Below are positions 1 through 11,811 of a DNA stretch of 64,000 nt, piece by piece (positions within the stretch are counted from its first letter, which is position 1; each line of letters starts with the position of its first letter). The stretch is from Daucus carota subsp. sativus (Eukaryota; Streptophyta; Magnoliopsida; Apiales; Apiaceae): NCBI RefSeq assembly GCF_001625215.2, contig NC_030385.2, forward strand, positions 38,279,598 to 38,343,597, in the 5' to 3' direction. The notes beneath the pieces are model-generated. The model worked only from the letters and a program-made list of their open reading frames with translations, made no database searches and was not told the origin of the DNA. Both the position numbers and the translations under genes were made by a program.

Positions 1-2160
1 CTTACATGGGAGGGTATTTCTTTGTAAGATGTGACACCGGTTTTTTTAATCACCTCCAAAAGTGCCTTGCGCTGGAGCAATAATTTAAATATGTTGAGGC
101 CATACATAGCTATATAATTTAGTAAAAAAATGCAAGACATAGGAGCATTGGATATGTAATTAGTTGTTGTAAATATAAAAATCAACACAAGATACCTTAT
201 CATCCTGGTCATTTTGAGTAGATTGTTGAGGCTATGAAAGTGTACGGCCATAACAAACAGATGCAATATATAGATTCTTGGCCCACTTATCCTGCAAGAA
301 CCAAACTAGTGTTAGGCTGTTGCACTCCATAGTAGGTAAACCTCAGTCATATATAATAATTATATAATGCACGAAGATACATGGATTACCAACCTTCATG
401 TGTGTACTAGGAAAAGCTAGGAGCATGTGTTCTTATACTTTACCTGGCTGTTCTATACTAGGCATTGCTGCTCGGAGGAAAAAGGATCAGAACAAAAAAA
501 ATACAAGGATGGTAAAAGGAAAACAAGTGATTTATTTTCAAACAATACATTTCTCACCATGTGTAAAATGTAGAATAATGTCGAGGAGAAGGAGGGACAG
601 GCCCATCACAATCCAATGTTTCAATCTAGTGGAATTATCCTACATTTTATATATACAGCTTATAGTACAAAAAGGAATTACTATAATCACAATTTAGCAG
701 TAATATACAGGGAAAACCTTTATATGGATGAGAACATGGCCAAAATTCACCCCAATAACTGTTGAGAGGATAGTGGAGATAGAGCTGCAATTAATATTGA
801 ACAACTCTTCTAAGTTATATGATTGTGCTTTTTTGGTTAAAGTAGCCATGACTTTATAGCAATTTCTTAGAATCCTATATAGATTAATTCGACAGAATTC
901 TGTAAACTTAACGACTCTTGATAACAAAAGACCAAGACTTTTATGTACATAAATATAAACAACCTGACAAAGCACATACCTCTACACCAATTCCATTTAC
1001 AAACTTCTACTATTAGATCCTGAACAGCAGTAACTCATACGCATCTCTATGTAAACCAAAAATGAAAAAGTTGTTGCAGTCCTATTCCAAATGAGGAAAT
1101 GCTTATCAACATTACAAGAGGGCAGATGTCCTCACAGTGCTGAAATACTATCAGTAAAAAGGGTATAGAGAAGGACCTTACAAAAATTCCTTCGGGTTCA
1201 AAATTTTCCAAACACCATGCTGGAGCATCCTCTAGAAGAGGTCCCTCACAAGGAGAGTTCATAGTACAAGCCTACATTGATATTTGCAAGAAACATGGCG
1301 GTCAAGTAGCAAAATATAGACTTAAATGCACCCAGAAATGTGGAATGGGATAATACATCATTACAGAAAGAATATAGAATGGGTTACTAAAGCATCTACT
1401 GGTTCAACTATTTAACTATTAAAACAAACAAGTTCAACAACATCGAGAGAATATACCTTCAATTCTTCAAACTAGAAAGATACAGAAATGTATTTGTATC
1501 GAGAGAATATGTATCACAGTTCTCAAAAAAACACCATACATTAACAAACCCGAAAAAATAACCTCTCCCTCTTTTACATTCTATTATGGTGGACAAGGCC
1601 AAAATAACACCTACCACTCCTACAGAGTTCATTAGCAGATAGACAATAATCGAAACATCACAAACAAACTAAACAACCGAGGAAAACAGAGTCAACATGG
1701 AATAGAGGTAAATTAGAGTAACAATAGATACAACAATTTGTATGTATGTATGTACGAAAGATGGGCGATTGATACTACCAAAGAGCATAAAACTCGGCCA
1801 GAGCAGCACGATCTTGACGGATCTTGCGAATTAACCTGCACTTGCCATCAATTTCTCGAAGTCGTTAACCTATCAGCCTGTTTTTCGATCAAATCAATGG
1901 TCAAGAACATCACAACTCAATAAAAATAATTCAAAATAATAAAATATGATAGAGAAGGGGGAGATGGTGAGCCCTCGAACTTATTATTCGAACCTGAGCA
2001 GTAGTGAGATGGCGAGCAGTGAGTTGTATAGAAGAGATCGAAGTGGGTTTGAGGATTTTGGAGAAGTAATTCGAAGTGGATTTAGGGAGTCCGGAGATGG
2101 GGATAAATGAACTAGGGTTCTTAGAGAGAGATTGGGGGAGTCGGGTATATAGTTTTTGAG
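1..2160 (-). other. candidate exons of an unidentified minus-strand gene running off the left edge
   Basis: No gene is recognised with certainty. On the minus strand, bases 1271-1182 form a 90-base segment bounded by an AG acceptor (ATGTAG) and a GTAAGG donor; it is open throughout and encodes 30 residues including EDAPAWCLENFEPEG. Bases 784-718 form a second segment with TTGCAG before it and a GT after it. Bases 1910-1775 hold a start codon and a charged stretch (CRLIRKIRQDRAALAEFY) that lies in another frame from the ATG. Bases 2160-1950 resemble a plant 5' leader (AACCCTAG, C/T-rich). Together they suggest the 5' part of a gene or a decayed gene. The assignment is inference; I could not match a family. 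Confidence 0.3.
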
Positions 2161-2412
2161 AGTTTTAATTTTTGTTTTTATGTTTTAATATGAAGATTAT
2201 AAACAGATGAAAAATGTGGGAGGGAGCTAAGAGAATTAGGGGGATTTATGGGGGAGTTTATGTTTTATAATTTTAATGATTTTTTTTTTGTGTTATATGA
2301 TAGTAGTTTTAGTTTTATATTTTAGTTGCATAATTATAATTTCTAATATTTATTTTAATATTTTAAGGTTATAATATATATGATTTGTATTTTTTTAATG
2401 ATTTTTAATATT

Positions 2413-2462
<50 letters not shown>

Positions 2463-2640
2463 TTTGTATTTTAATGATTTTGATTATATAAATATTTATA
2501 TGTATGTGTTTTTAGTTGAATGATTTTATTTTAAAGTTTTATGTTATGAATATTGGAGGGAGATGAAATTTGTTTAAGGGAGGGAAGTTGAAATTTTATA
2601 AATGAGGGAAATTTTTGATAGGGGGGAAATGGGGGTGGGA
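2161..2640. repeat. AT-rich spacer with a (TA)n microsatellite
   Basis: This stretch is AT-rich without a supported gene. A pure TA run of about 43 bases lies near 2417-2459. G-rich but AT-framed sequence follows up to the CACTA-like end. Confidence 0.6.
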
Positions 2641-2816
2641 ATGGTAGAAACATTTTTTAAACACGTACCTTATACATCAGTTGCATAAATAACTGATGTC
2701 TAAAGTACTTTAACACATCAGTTTAAGTGAAAAAGATGTTGAAAATATCTTTAACATCAGAGACATTTCTAACTGATATCTGAAGTGTGATGTCTATTCC
2801 ACTTTTTCTAGTAGTG
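2641..2816. mobile_element. CACTA-type transposon end (fragment)
   Basis: The segment ends in TTTTTCTAGTAGTG, the reverse complement of CACTACTAGAAAAA, the characteristic terminus of plant CACTA (En/Spm) elements. Inside it, several copies of an ACATCAGTT / AACTGATGT motif occur in both orientations, which fits CACTA subterminal repeats. I did not find the matching opposite end in this window, so it is a fragment or a solo end. Confidence 0.6.
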
Positions 2817-5350
2817 CATGCTAGTTGTATTAGATAAGAGCATGTAGTTTTTAGTAGTTTTTGTTTATTTCTTTTATTTTCTTTTTAGTTTGCATTTGCA
2901 TAATTCATGAAAGTATATCATACCAAGTTAATTTCTTGTGATGAGCTTATTTGCATAATTTATTGGCTAGTAGTCTTGATCATAGGTGATGTCTTGCATG
3001 CTTAGAAATTGCTTGTGCGGAAAATTCTAATTACACTATAAATGCTCCAGAGACGAGACCTAGACTAGCTTAATTCTTGAGTCTTTACTATGAGTTGAGC
3101 GTAGAATTTTGACTATTCTCTTTTGAGCTTAGAGTATGTAAATCTTAAGTTTGGGGAAATTGTGGGATGTATATGCCTTTCTAGAAAAAAAATGAAACAA
3201 AAAAAATATATTATAAATAAAGTATCAAGTACTCCTTTGAGATCAGTGGGTGACAATATAATGTCATGTGAAAGGGACGATCCAGGTACATGAGCTGGTA
3301 TTAAGTGATGTACTAGAAAAAAAAATAAATTCTTGGTGACTTTTCACAACTCTTGGTTACTGGAGAATTACTTGACTTAAAAAAAAAGAGAAAAAAAAAT
3401 AGCTAGCAAAGTCTTATGGTGGTCGTAACTCACTTACCCTGAGAAGCGTCCCGGCCTTAGACTGAGCATGAAAAAAAATTTATAAATAAATATAAGAGAG
3501 GCATAGAAGTTCTTTTGTGACCCTGAGCTATAGTTGACTCTAATGTAACGAAGTGTTTAAGCATTATTCTGATTGACGGCTCATGGTTAGGACTCTGTTG
3601 AAGTTTGGTGGTCTCTGTTTTGTTTTATTAGAGAGCATGCTAAGCACACACGATGCACTCCGTACTTGCAGTGAAAGAATTGCTTGACTAATATGTGAGA
3701 CAGATGAATGCCTTGATTGTTGCATATTCTGAAGATTATATATTGACGAGGTTAATGCTTTCATGATTGGATTCTAGGCATTTTCATTTAGTTTGCATTC
3801 ATATTAGTTGCATTCTTAAGACTTGGCAGAAAAAAAAAATTGGATTTTGTGGGTAAATCTTCTATACACCTTCACGAGACAAAACTCGTCCTACTAGGGC
3901 TGCCTAGGGGTTTAACGGCTTGTTGCATGCGCTCAATGCAATCGTGTCATCTACGAAAGTGGTGTTAGTTAGTTATGATATTTTTATTTGTTTTATTTGC
4001 CCGAGGATGTGCAACGGATAAGTGTGGGGATGTTTGATAGAGTATATTTTTACATATATTTTATATGATTAAATTCCTCATATTTATTATATTTTGCATT
4101 GAATTGGATTTTTATTTAATAGATTTTAATGTTTTATTGTAGGAAGCAAGGAGTTCCTAAACTTGGAGAAAATTGGAATAAAAAGCTTAATTTGAAGATT
4201 AATTAGAAGGAAATTCGGATTTGTTGGATTGCTTGCACTTGAATCACTGTTTGGGCCATATCTTGAGTTCTAGAAGTCAGAATTGGGTGATCTTACAGCC
4301 CACGCGAAGCTAAAAGAATTTTCTTTTATTCAGAGATGGTCCAATATCCAAAATCCAACAGAATCAGCCCAGAAAAAGGACAGAATAATCTGCTGCGAAT
4401 TTTCATTGGACAAACCAATTCCGTTTGGGAAACTGTTTTGTATTTCCTTGTAAGCATTAAAATCATACATATATTAGGAGAATAGACATTAGAGGGTATT
4501 GAAAAAAATATATTGTATAATTAGGTTAGGTTTAAAACACTTTTGTCTCTTCTTCTCCTTCAAGACTCCGGGATTGAAGACTCCGTTGTATAACCCATCT
4601 TTATTTTCTTTTATTAATTTATTATGCTAGAGTAGATTTTATTCTAGAGTTGAGTTGAACCCTAGTTGTGTTTGATGCATGATTTTCGATGATCTCTGGT
4701 TGATTATGCTATTTGCTCTTGCTTATTGAGTTGTGCTGAATAACAATTGCAGGTCAGACGTGATTTTGTGTATTGTTTGAACCGATATCTATCTACCATC
4801 GGAAGTTGGATTTAGATGGTTGTGATTTATCCAATAAGGACATGAACTTCTCCATGGAAATAGGTAGAAGGGACTGTTTGGAAGTTAGGATGCTGTGTTT
4901 AATGTCTCTAAACTGCATGATACCATGGAAATAGGATTGATTGTATTTTAGAGAAGCCATTAACACTCGGAAGAGGTTATTGGTATTTTATAGGGCGCAT
5001 CTTTCCTCTTGGGTAATTTATCTGATTAATTGGGGGAGAAAATCATAATTGCATTGATTCATGCTAGTGGGGATACTTGATTCTAGATATTTTTAAATAA
5101 TTGTTTTCTAGATTTTATTTGTATTAGTTTAATTATCTCTCAATATTTTATTGTGTTACTTGTTAGTTGGATTAAATCGAAGATAACTAGTGTTTGATAC
5201 GTTTGTCTCTGTGGAAACGACTCTGACTTACCCTACTACATAGTTAGGAGGTTTTGTTAGATATTTATTATTTGATAGGCACGCGACAGCCTTGTCAGTG
5301 ATCAGAGTTAAACACGCATTTTACGGTTTCTAAAAGTGTACTCTCATAAA
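2817..5350. mobile_element. decayed LTR-retrotransposon-like stretch
   Basis: No intact protein frame is seen. Phrases such as AAGTTTGGGGAAATTG (about 3149), GTGTGGGGATGTTTGATAG (about 4022) and CTCTGTGGAAACGACTCTGAC (about 5209), the last followed by a GCACGCGAC tail, resemble sequence common at the polypurine and LTR parts of old plant LTR retrotransposons. Family and boundaries cannot be fixed by eye. Confidence 0.35.
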
Positions 5351-6348
5351 TTATTTTATTTTTTCTTCCGAATAAAAATTTAGTGTTTGAATTTTTATAC
5401 GCAAAAAGAAAATCTCATAAATCATCGAAGATTAAGTTTTCTCTCTATTTATTTATCTTTTTCTTGAAAATTATAATAAGATAAAGTTATTAAAAATTAT
5501 GAGGATAAATTTAAGAGAGATCTTAGGCTGAACTAGGTGATTGAAACTTTAATAGTAAAAGATGATGCATTGTATCAGTCAATTAGACTTTATTTTATCA
5601 TGGAGAGCATAAATTATTTGAAGTCATTGATTCCATACTGATGATTTAATGGATTTCTAGAATTCTAATTACAATGTTTCCTAATTTTAATATTATATCA
5701 CCTCATTTTATGTTATTATTGCTATATACAAAGATATAAACATACATCATATTATCAAAAAAATTATATACTATCAGTCTATCACTATGTATTAATGATG
5801 CTACAAAAAATTATCACAATGCTAATAATCAAATCCGAACCTAAGTTAGTGACTAAAAACAAATCCAAACCTAACATCAGTGACTTAAAGGAAAAAAGAT
5901 TTAGTTGAGTGGCAAGTTTCTAAAAACATAATAAGTTCGGTGACAAAAAAATCTATTTTCCCTTTATATTTACTATAAATATGATCAAATCAAGTTATAT
6001 ATCGTCATCTTTAGTTGATGTTGTTGCAAGAATTTGTTTAATATTGACCTTGTAAAGATCCTGAATTTATTATATTAATGAATTTGCTTGCTTAACAAAA
6101 AAAACTATATTCTCAAAGTTTTGAAAAAAGGTTAAATCTATATTTTAAATAATTTCTTGTATTTAAAAAAAATTACATTGAAAATTAACTTTTATTCATA
6201 TATAACCACTCATAAGTAATTTAGTTTGAATATACATGTGTGTGGAGAAAGTGTGATATATTCTCACAATCAAAGAAACAATGTTTTAAAAAAATTATCA
6301 ATTAATTAAGTGATATATCACCGTATTCATTTAATATTGTTACAAGAA
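5351..6348. other. AT-rich spacer
   Basis: About 1 kb of AT-rich sequence with homopolymer runs. I see no gene, RNA gene or clear repeat in it. Confidence 0.6.
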
Positions 6349-6633
6349 TTTATTTTAGGGAAATCTACAAAACTACCTACCTTTTCTTTTATTGTTTTCA
6401 AAAATACTACCTTCCAGAATTCTTTTTAAAAATACCTTTTCATAAATTTTTTTTTCAAAAATACTGTTTGCACCTTTTGCAACCTCATTTGCAACTACAG
6501 GCGGCGCCAGCCGTGTTGCAACCTCTTTTGCTACTTCATATGCAGCTGAATTCCTGATTTCAAGTTCCAGTTTTCAAATGTCATTTTCGACCTCATTTTC
6601 GGAATCGATATATATATATATATATATATATTA

Positions 6634-6963
6634 TAGGGAAGTGCTCAAATACAAACTAAGTTAGTGTACAAACTACAAACTCAATATAAGCCCTTGGATG
6701 AATATAATCCAATGGCCCCGCAGGGACAACCACACACCAGTTAATATACACCCTGTCACACATGATCCGCAGATTCCCCTCCGTTTTTAATTTGAATTTT
6801 CCCGTTAATCGATGAACTTTTTTTGAAATCCGACTTCACTGTATTTTTGTTCATCTCGCAACGATCAATTTCCATACCATATGTGCTATATTTCGATTTG
6901 ATTTATAGACTTTTTAATTTTAGTTTGTAGTTTGTACGCTAAGATGGTTTGTACCAGAGTAGG

Positions 6964-6969
<6 letters not shown>
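6634..6969. mobile_element. nested MITE inside the foldback element
   Basis: It begins TAGGGAAGTGCTCAAATACA and ends with the inverted counterpart ...GTACCAGAGTAGGACCCTA. Both ends share the inner motif GTACAAACTACAAACT in opposite orientation (about 6672 and 6920-6940). It sits between two TA runs (6608-6633 and 6970-7016), so the exact target duplication cannot be read. It interrupts the loop of the larger foldback, hence is the younger insertion. Confidence 0.6.
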
Positions 6970-7020
<51 letters not shown>

Positions 7021-7195
7021 TCCGAAAATGAGGTCGAAAATGACATTTGAACACTGGAACTTGAAATTAGGATTTGTAATTGCATATATGGTTGCATATG
7101 GTTGTATTCAGTTGCATATGTTTGCATTCAGTTGATTCTATTGTAATCTAATGGCCCCGCCAGGGGCACACCATACATCTGTTGTTACTTACAGT

Positions 7196-7575
7196 TTTCA
7201 GTTGCATTTAGTTGCAACTGAGGTTGCAAATGAAGTTGCAAAAGTTGCAACTGCAGTTGCAACCTCATTTGCAACTTTTGCAACCTTATTTACAACTATA
7301 TATAGTTTTCAGTTGCATTTAGTTGCAACTGAGGTTGCAAATGAAGTTGCAACTGCAGTTGCAAAAGTTGCAACTGCAGTTGCAACTTCATTTGCAACCT
7401 CATTTGCAACTTTTGCAACCTCATTTGCAACAGTTGCAACTGCTGTTGCAACAGTCGCAACTTTCAATTTTTATTTGCAACTTTTGCAACCTCTTTTGCA
7501 ACTTTTGCAAACTCATTTGCAACTTTTGCAACTTTTACGACTGCGGCGCCCAAGGTTGCAAAAGTTGCAAATCGT
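7196..7575. repeat. array of the palindromic hexamer TTGCAA
   Basis: More than two dozen TTGCAA hexamers lie in about 380 bases, joined by AGTTGCAACTG, TTTGCAACTTT and GGTTGCAAATG variants. Sparse copies continue in the left arm of the surrounding foldback (6470-6545). The hexamer is its own reverse complement, so the array can pair with itself. The open frames across it are low-complexity by-products, not a protein gene. Confidence 0.75.
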
Positions 7576-7690
7576 ATTTTTGAAAAAAAAAATTATGAAA
7601 AGATATTTTTAAAAACAATAAAAAAGATGGTAGTATTTTTAAAAAAATAATTTTACAGATGGGTACTTTTAAAAAGATCCCATTATTTTA

Positions 7691-8053
7691 TATCCTCAAA
7701 GTTTGAAAAAAAATCCTATTCCTATTATTTAAAAAAATAAATTGTTGTATTTAGTTATATTTCAAAATCAAATTAAATACATAAATGAGCACTATAAAAA
7801 ATAAGAATGAAATAGAGTATTTTATAAAAAGAAAAAGAAACAGAGTGGGTGAGCATATGAGTTTATACGAAACAAAGAAGGAGATAAAAGAATGTTGACA
7901 TTAAAGAAAGTAGTGTGACAATTAAAAGATTTTATAACAAGTCAACATAAGCCATTAATGATAAGATTAAAAGGTGCTATTTTAAGAATGTATAGAAATG
8001 ATGAGACGTCCAAAGAAGAAGCTGTATAAAAATGATCGGGACGGAGGAAGTAA
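7691..8053. mobile_element. possible Stowaway-like MITE end
   Basis: ATCGGGACGGAGGAAGTA at about 8036-8053 matches the GGGACGGAGGGAGTA end typical of plant Stowaway (Tc1/mariner-like) MITEs. The opposite end is not clear, so the left boundary is a guess. Confidence 0.35.
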
Positions 8054-9120
8054 TTCTGAAGCACAGTAAATTTTAAATCCGGGATAGTGAAGAGCATTTG
8101 GATGAGAAGATATGCCCCTAAGAAATTGATAATAATAATTGACAATATTTCAAATATAGTACCATATTTGTTAATTCTTATTGCTTAAAATACATGAATT
8201 TTTATGTGATCTCTGATCTAAAAGTATTTTGGTGCGAGAGTCAAGATTCACATCAGCAAAATACAGACAGCCGACTTAGTATCTTCGCAGTCGGGCATTA
8301 CAGGATGGCCAACCAAAACTCACATTATAAGACGTGTTATTTTAGCTCCATTTTCTTCCGTAGGTTCTCAAATGAAATTTGTTTGCATGATTTAAATTTT
8401 GTGCGGACTGGAGAACGATTAAATTTTAGGTATAAAGATGAAGACACGAGCACAGGCCACAATAAACTGGGGAAGAGTTCACAGTTCCAATAGTTTGAAT
8501 TTATTTCACTAAGTAGAGACATTTGTCAATGTTGTCTGTAAAATTTATTTGCTGCGTGCTGTGAACTAATTCGACACTACAACAACATTATTAATTTATG
8601 AGTGTGAAGAAGAACAAGTTCGATGCTATACTAAAATTATGGTATGAAACAAATTACTCCATTCATGAAGGAGAATTGAATTACTAGCAGATTTCAATAA
8701 AAAAACAAAATTCACTAATAAACACATAAAATTCCAAAAATTAACATCACTCAAAGACAATGATAAAGAAAAGCTCAGAAGCCAAGCGTAACAAAGATAT
8801 TTCATTGAAGAACCAACACAGAGTTAGTCCCACTTATATGTTAACTGCCTCATCACTGCAATCTTATACAATCAAATTCTAAATTAAATAAACACATATG
8901 ATGTATTGCTAGTTCAAATTTAGAGGAAGCAAATGTTAAATAAACAAACTAACTCCTCTAATCGTGATAAATTAGCTTAGTTTAATATAGGCACCGTGCA
9001 AAAGGCAACTCTTCATTCAGTGTAAAAAGCGCCCGTTTATGTATGCCTAGATAATAAACAAGCTTATTGAAGATATAAACATATAACCAGCATATTGTAT
9101 CATAGAATAACAGAGGATAT
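8054..9120. other. spacer without supported gene
   Basis: Moderately AT-rich. Short open frames occur but show no recognisable domain or splice structure. Nothing else seen. Confidence 0.5.
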
Positions 9121-9360
9121 TCAATGGGTCTTAAGGCCGGTGTGTTAATCTGGGCTCCAAGCGGCAGTCAGGTCGTTACTGAATAAACGCCTGCTGTTGA
9201 CTCTGTGTTAGAGCCCACCTATACATACACATAGATATCATACATACACGGATATAGATACAGAGAATGGATGAGAGAGAGTTTGAGTATCGGCAGCCAT
9301 GGCCGCCGCGCTTTGTCGATTGAGGGTGGGAGAGAAGCTTTATAAGGGTGGGGTGTGTAA
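9121..9360 (-). other. possible first exon and promoter of a small minus-strand gene
   Basis: On the minus strand a TATA-like TTATAAAG (about 9337-9344) precedes an ATG at 9303-9301 in the good context GCGGCCATGGC. The following short frame reads MAADTQTLSHPFSV and then stops unless spliced. A further stretch at 9205-9140 encodes SRRLFSNDLTAAWSPD before a stop. The region is more GC-rich than its neighbours. This could be a small gene or a decayed 5' end; no family is recognised. Confidence 0.25.
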
Positions 9361-9598
9361 TTTAAGAGAATAGGGTGCCCTAGTTAAACACAAGGTATAC
9401 GATTCGTAAGCCCATTAAAAATGGACCGTTTGATGACCATATTAATTGGCCTGGCAAATTATGTGAGTGTAAGGCCTGTTAATGATTGGTAATAATTCCG
9501 CTCTGGCCCGTCTGACGGACCCTATTCATGGGCCAGGGCAACACTGTTCTTCGTAAACAAAAATTCTGAACAAATAAATATAAAAATTTTATGAGATG

Positions 9599-9699
9599 CC
9601 CGCAACGCTTGGTAAGAGAGGACGTGTATCCTCTTGGTCACAGGTTCGATTCCAAAAATAACAGGATCAGAGTCGTGCTTAGTTTTAAAAATAAATAAA
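9599..9699 (+). mobile_element. short tRNA-derived SINE
   Basis: A 101-base insert is flanked by the 10-base direct repeat TTATGAGATG (9589-9598 and 9700-9709). It contains a perfect pol III B box, GGTTCGATTCC, at 9643-9653, preceded by an A-box-like CGCTTGGTAAGAG, and it ends in an A-rich tail. These are the standard parts of a plant SINE. Confidence 0.65.
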
Positions 9700-9897
9700 T
9701 TATGAGATGGTTCTAAAAATTATCAATTTAAAATGTATTCTACTAATTTGATTTATATAATCTAACAAATTGATAAATATTATAAATTATATATAATACA
9801 GTTCAAATATATGTTTGACATTTTATGATAATATAACAAAGAAAATTTTAATAACCAGCTATGTATAATTTCTCTCAAACAGGTCAAGTATAAGTTT

Positions 9898-10627
9898 TAG
9901 GGGTGTTTGCGGTGCGGACGGTGCGGTTTTTTCCTAAAACCGCAAACCAACCCGTGTATGCAGTTTGGGAAAATTCGTAAACCGCAACCGCACCGCGTAA
10001 TATAAAAACCGCCTAAACCACACCACAAAATTGTGGTGCGTTGTGGTGCGGTTTGCGTGGTTTATACATTCAAAAAATTTATACTTTTGAATGACAATAT
10101 AAATATAATTTTAAACTATATGTATTTAAAAATATTTTTTACAATATATATATATATACACACACGAATTTAGAGTTACGATATTCATAAAAAAAATATA
10201 AACTAAAATATAAGTATGATAATGAGGAAGATGAAAAGATTTCAACACTGATAAGTTATTACATAGAAAACAAATATAATTAAAATATTGAATTTGTCGT
10301 ATTAAAACTAACCTTAATCTGTATTGTAAAATTATTTTAATTAAGTAGAGTAACTTGAACATATATAAACACACACATAGGAGATAACATCATAATAAAT
10401 AATCTATCTATATAATATAAATATTTGTAATTATATGTCACATATTTTTATATATTAGAAAATTACGGTGCGGTGCGGTTTGAACTGCGCTTATATAATG
10501 TCAAACCGCAACCCGCACCGCACCGCGCGGTTTGTTAAAATTTCAACCCGCAACTGCACCACGAAAAAGAAAAACCGCACTTTGCAGTATGGTGGGGGCG
10601 GTGTGGGCGGTTTGATGAACACCCCTG
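9898..10627. mobile_element. hAT-type MITE, copy A of a GCGGTGCGGTT family
   Basis: The ends are TAGGGGTGTTTGCGG and ...TTGATGAACACCCCTG. An exact 8-base target duplication, ATAAGTTT, flanks it (9890-9897 and 10628-10635); an 8-base duplication is the hAT hallmark. Both subterminal regions are dense in GCGGTGCGGTT and its complement, while the centre is AT-rich and non-coding. Related copies lie at 16193-17305 and 17310-18074. Confidence 0.85.
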
Positions 10628-10696
10628 ATAAGTTTGACCCCAAATTATAACCGGTTATTTATATAAGATTATCTGGTTGAGTACTCGACCGGCTTA

Positions 10697-11130
10697 GAGC
10701 ATCTCCAATAGGAGGTGCCAAAAGGGGTGTCAATGCCATGTGGCATGACATGGACTGGCACTCTTGTTGGCACCCTTATTGGAGATGTTGGAGTGCTATT
10801 GGGGTGTCAAGTGAGTTGGCTTTGGGGTGCCAAAAGTTGGCGACTCATAACGTAGGGTGCCAACTTCATTTGTGGTCCCAATAATATATAAAATATAGAT
10901 TTGTAGTCCCAATAATACATAAAATATTATTACTTTATTAACAAAGTTGGCATTTTGAAGTGTCAACCATTGGAGTGTATTTTGAAAGAAGGGTGCTAAA
11001 AATGATTTGGAAGAGTGTGAATATAAAAAATAATATTTTAAATTATGTGTCAAAATTCCCTTTATTCAAAAAAAAAAGTTATGTGTCAAAATTGGCACCC
11101 CTTGAAGGGTGCCAACCATTGGAGATGCTC
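10697..11130. mobile_element. Harbinger/Tourist-like MITE
   Basis: The terminal inverted repeats are GAGCATCTCCAAT and ATTGGAGATGCTC, flanked by the 3-base duplication TTA (10694-10696 and 11131-11133). That end sequence and TTA target are typical of PIF/Harbinger MITEs. Inside, GGTGCCAA / TTGGCACC motifs recur in both orientations. No coding capacity. Confidence 0.85.
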
Positions 11131-11133
11131 TTA

Positions 11134-11807
11134 ACTGATTTTAGTGATTTTTGGAGCATAATTATAAATAAAAGTCATGAAATTAATTAATTAATTAATT
11201 CTATAAAAATCAAATATTAATTCTAAAATTATCGATCCAACCGCCTAATAATTACATGCGGTTATAGTGATTCGATTTTCTATAATCCAACTAAGATATT
11301 TGGCATATATTTTTCTAAAATTAACATAATAAATTTAAAAATAAAATTTGAATATATCATCACTTTAACTAAACTAAATTATTTTCTATCCCGAAAATCG
11401 TTAAGTCTGATTTTTGATTTTTATGATAATGTAGCATCATTCAATTAAATTTCGTTTTTTTTTCTCAAAAAAAAAAATTTAGTTTTTTGACATAAATTCT
11501 AAAATTATGTACTCCATCTTTTAGATATCCGGCTTGCGTAATATCATATTATACACTATAATCAACATATATAAAGTTATACTTTAGATTGCACAATTAT
11601 GTTCTCCGCTGTAGATTTGAAAATGATCACATTCGAACTGAAAGCAACAACTTAAAATTGGTGTTATTCAACAATACAGTATCAAAATGAAACAAAATTA
11701 CAGAGTAGCAAGAACTATCACCGTCAAGTTCAGTTACCATCGATAAGGCTGCTCAACTGATGATCAAATAATTTCAACTTCACGCCACACACTCACATGT
11801 TCACATG
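11134..11807. other. AT-rich spacer downstream of the DUF26 cluster
   Basis: AT-rich sequence that includes the likely 3' untranslated part of the first minus-strand DUF26 gene at its right edge. No other feature seen. Confidence 0.5.
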
Positions 11808-11811
11808 ATTC

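Larger units (their letters stand above)
6358..7681. mobile_element. long foldback (Mutator-like) element with a nested MITE
   Basis: The arms are inverted copies. The segment around 6558-6620 (TTCAAGTTCCAG ... ATTTTCGGAATCGATATA) is mirrored at about 7005-7070. The outermost arms share TTTTTCAAAAATAC-type sequence. The ends read GGGA...TCCC and are flanked by 9-base sequences matching at 8 of 9 positions (6349-6357 and 7682-7690, core TTATTTTA), which fits a Mutator-like target duplication. The right arm is longer because of the TTGCAA-rich array. The centre holds a second element at 6634-6969. Confidence 0.65.

Noticed and set aside
6932-7135. Open frames with an alternating Tyr-Ile run
   Set aside because: This is the (TA)n microsatellite translated on both strands.
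7151-7612. Open frames of 153 and 86 residues rich in Val-Ala-Thr and Leu-Gln
   Set aside because: They are translations of the TTGCAA array; the repeats run in several frames and no start, domain or codon pattern supports a gene.
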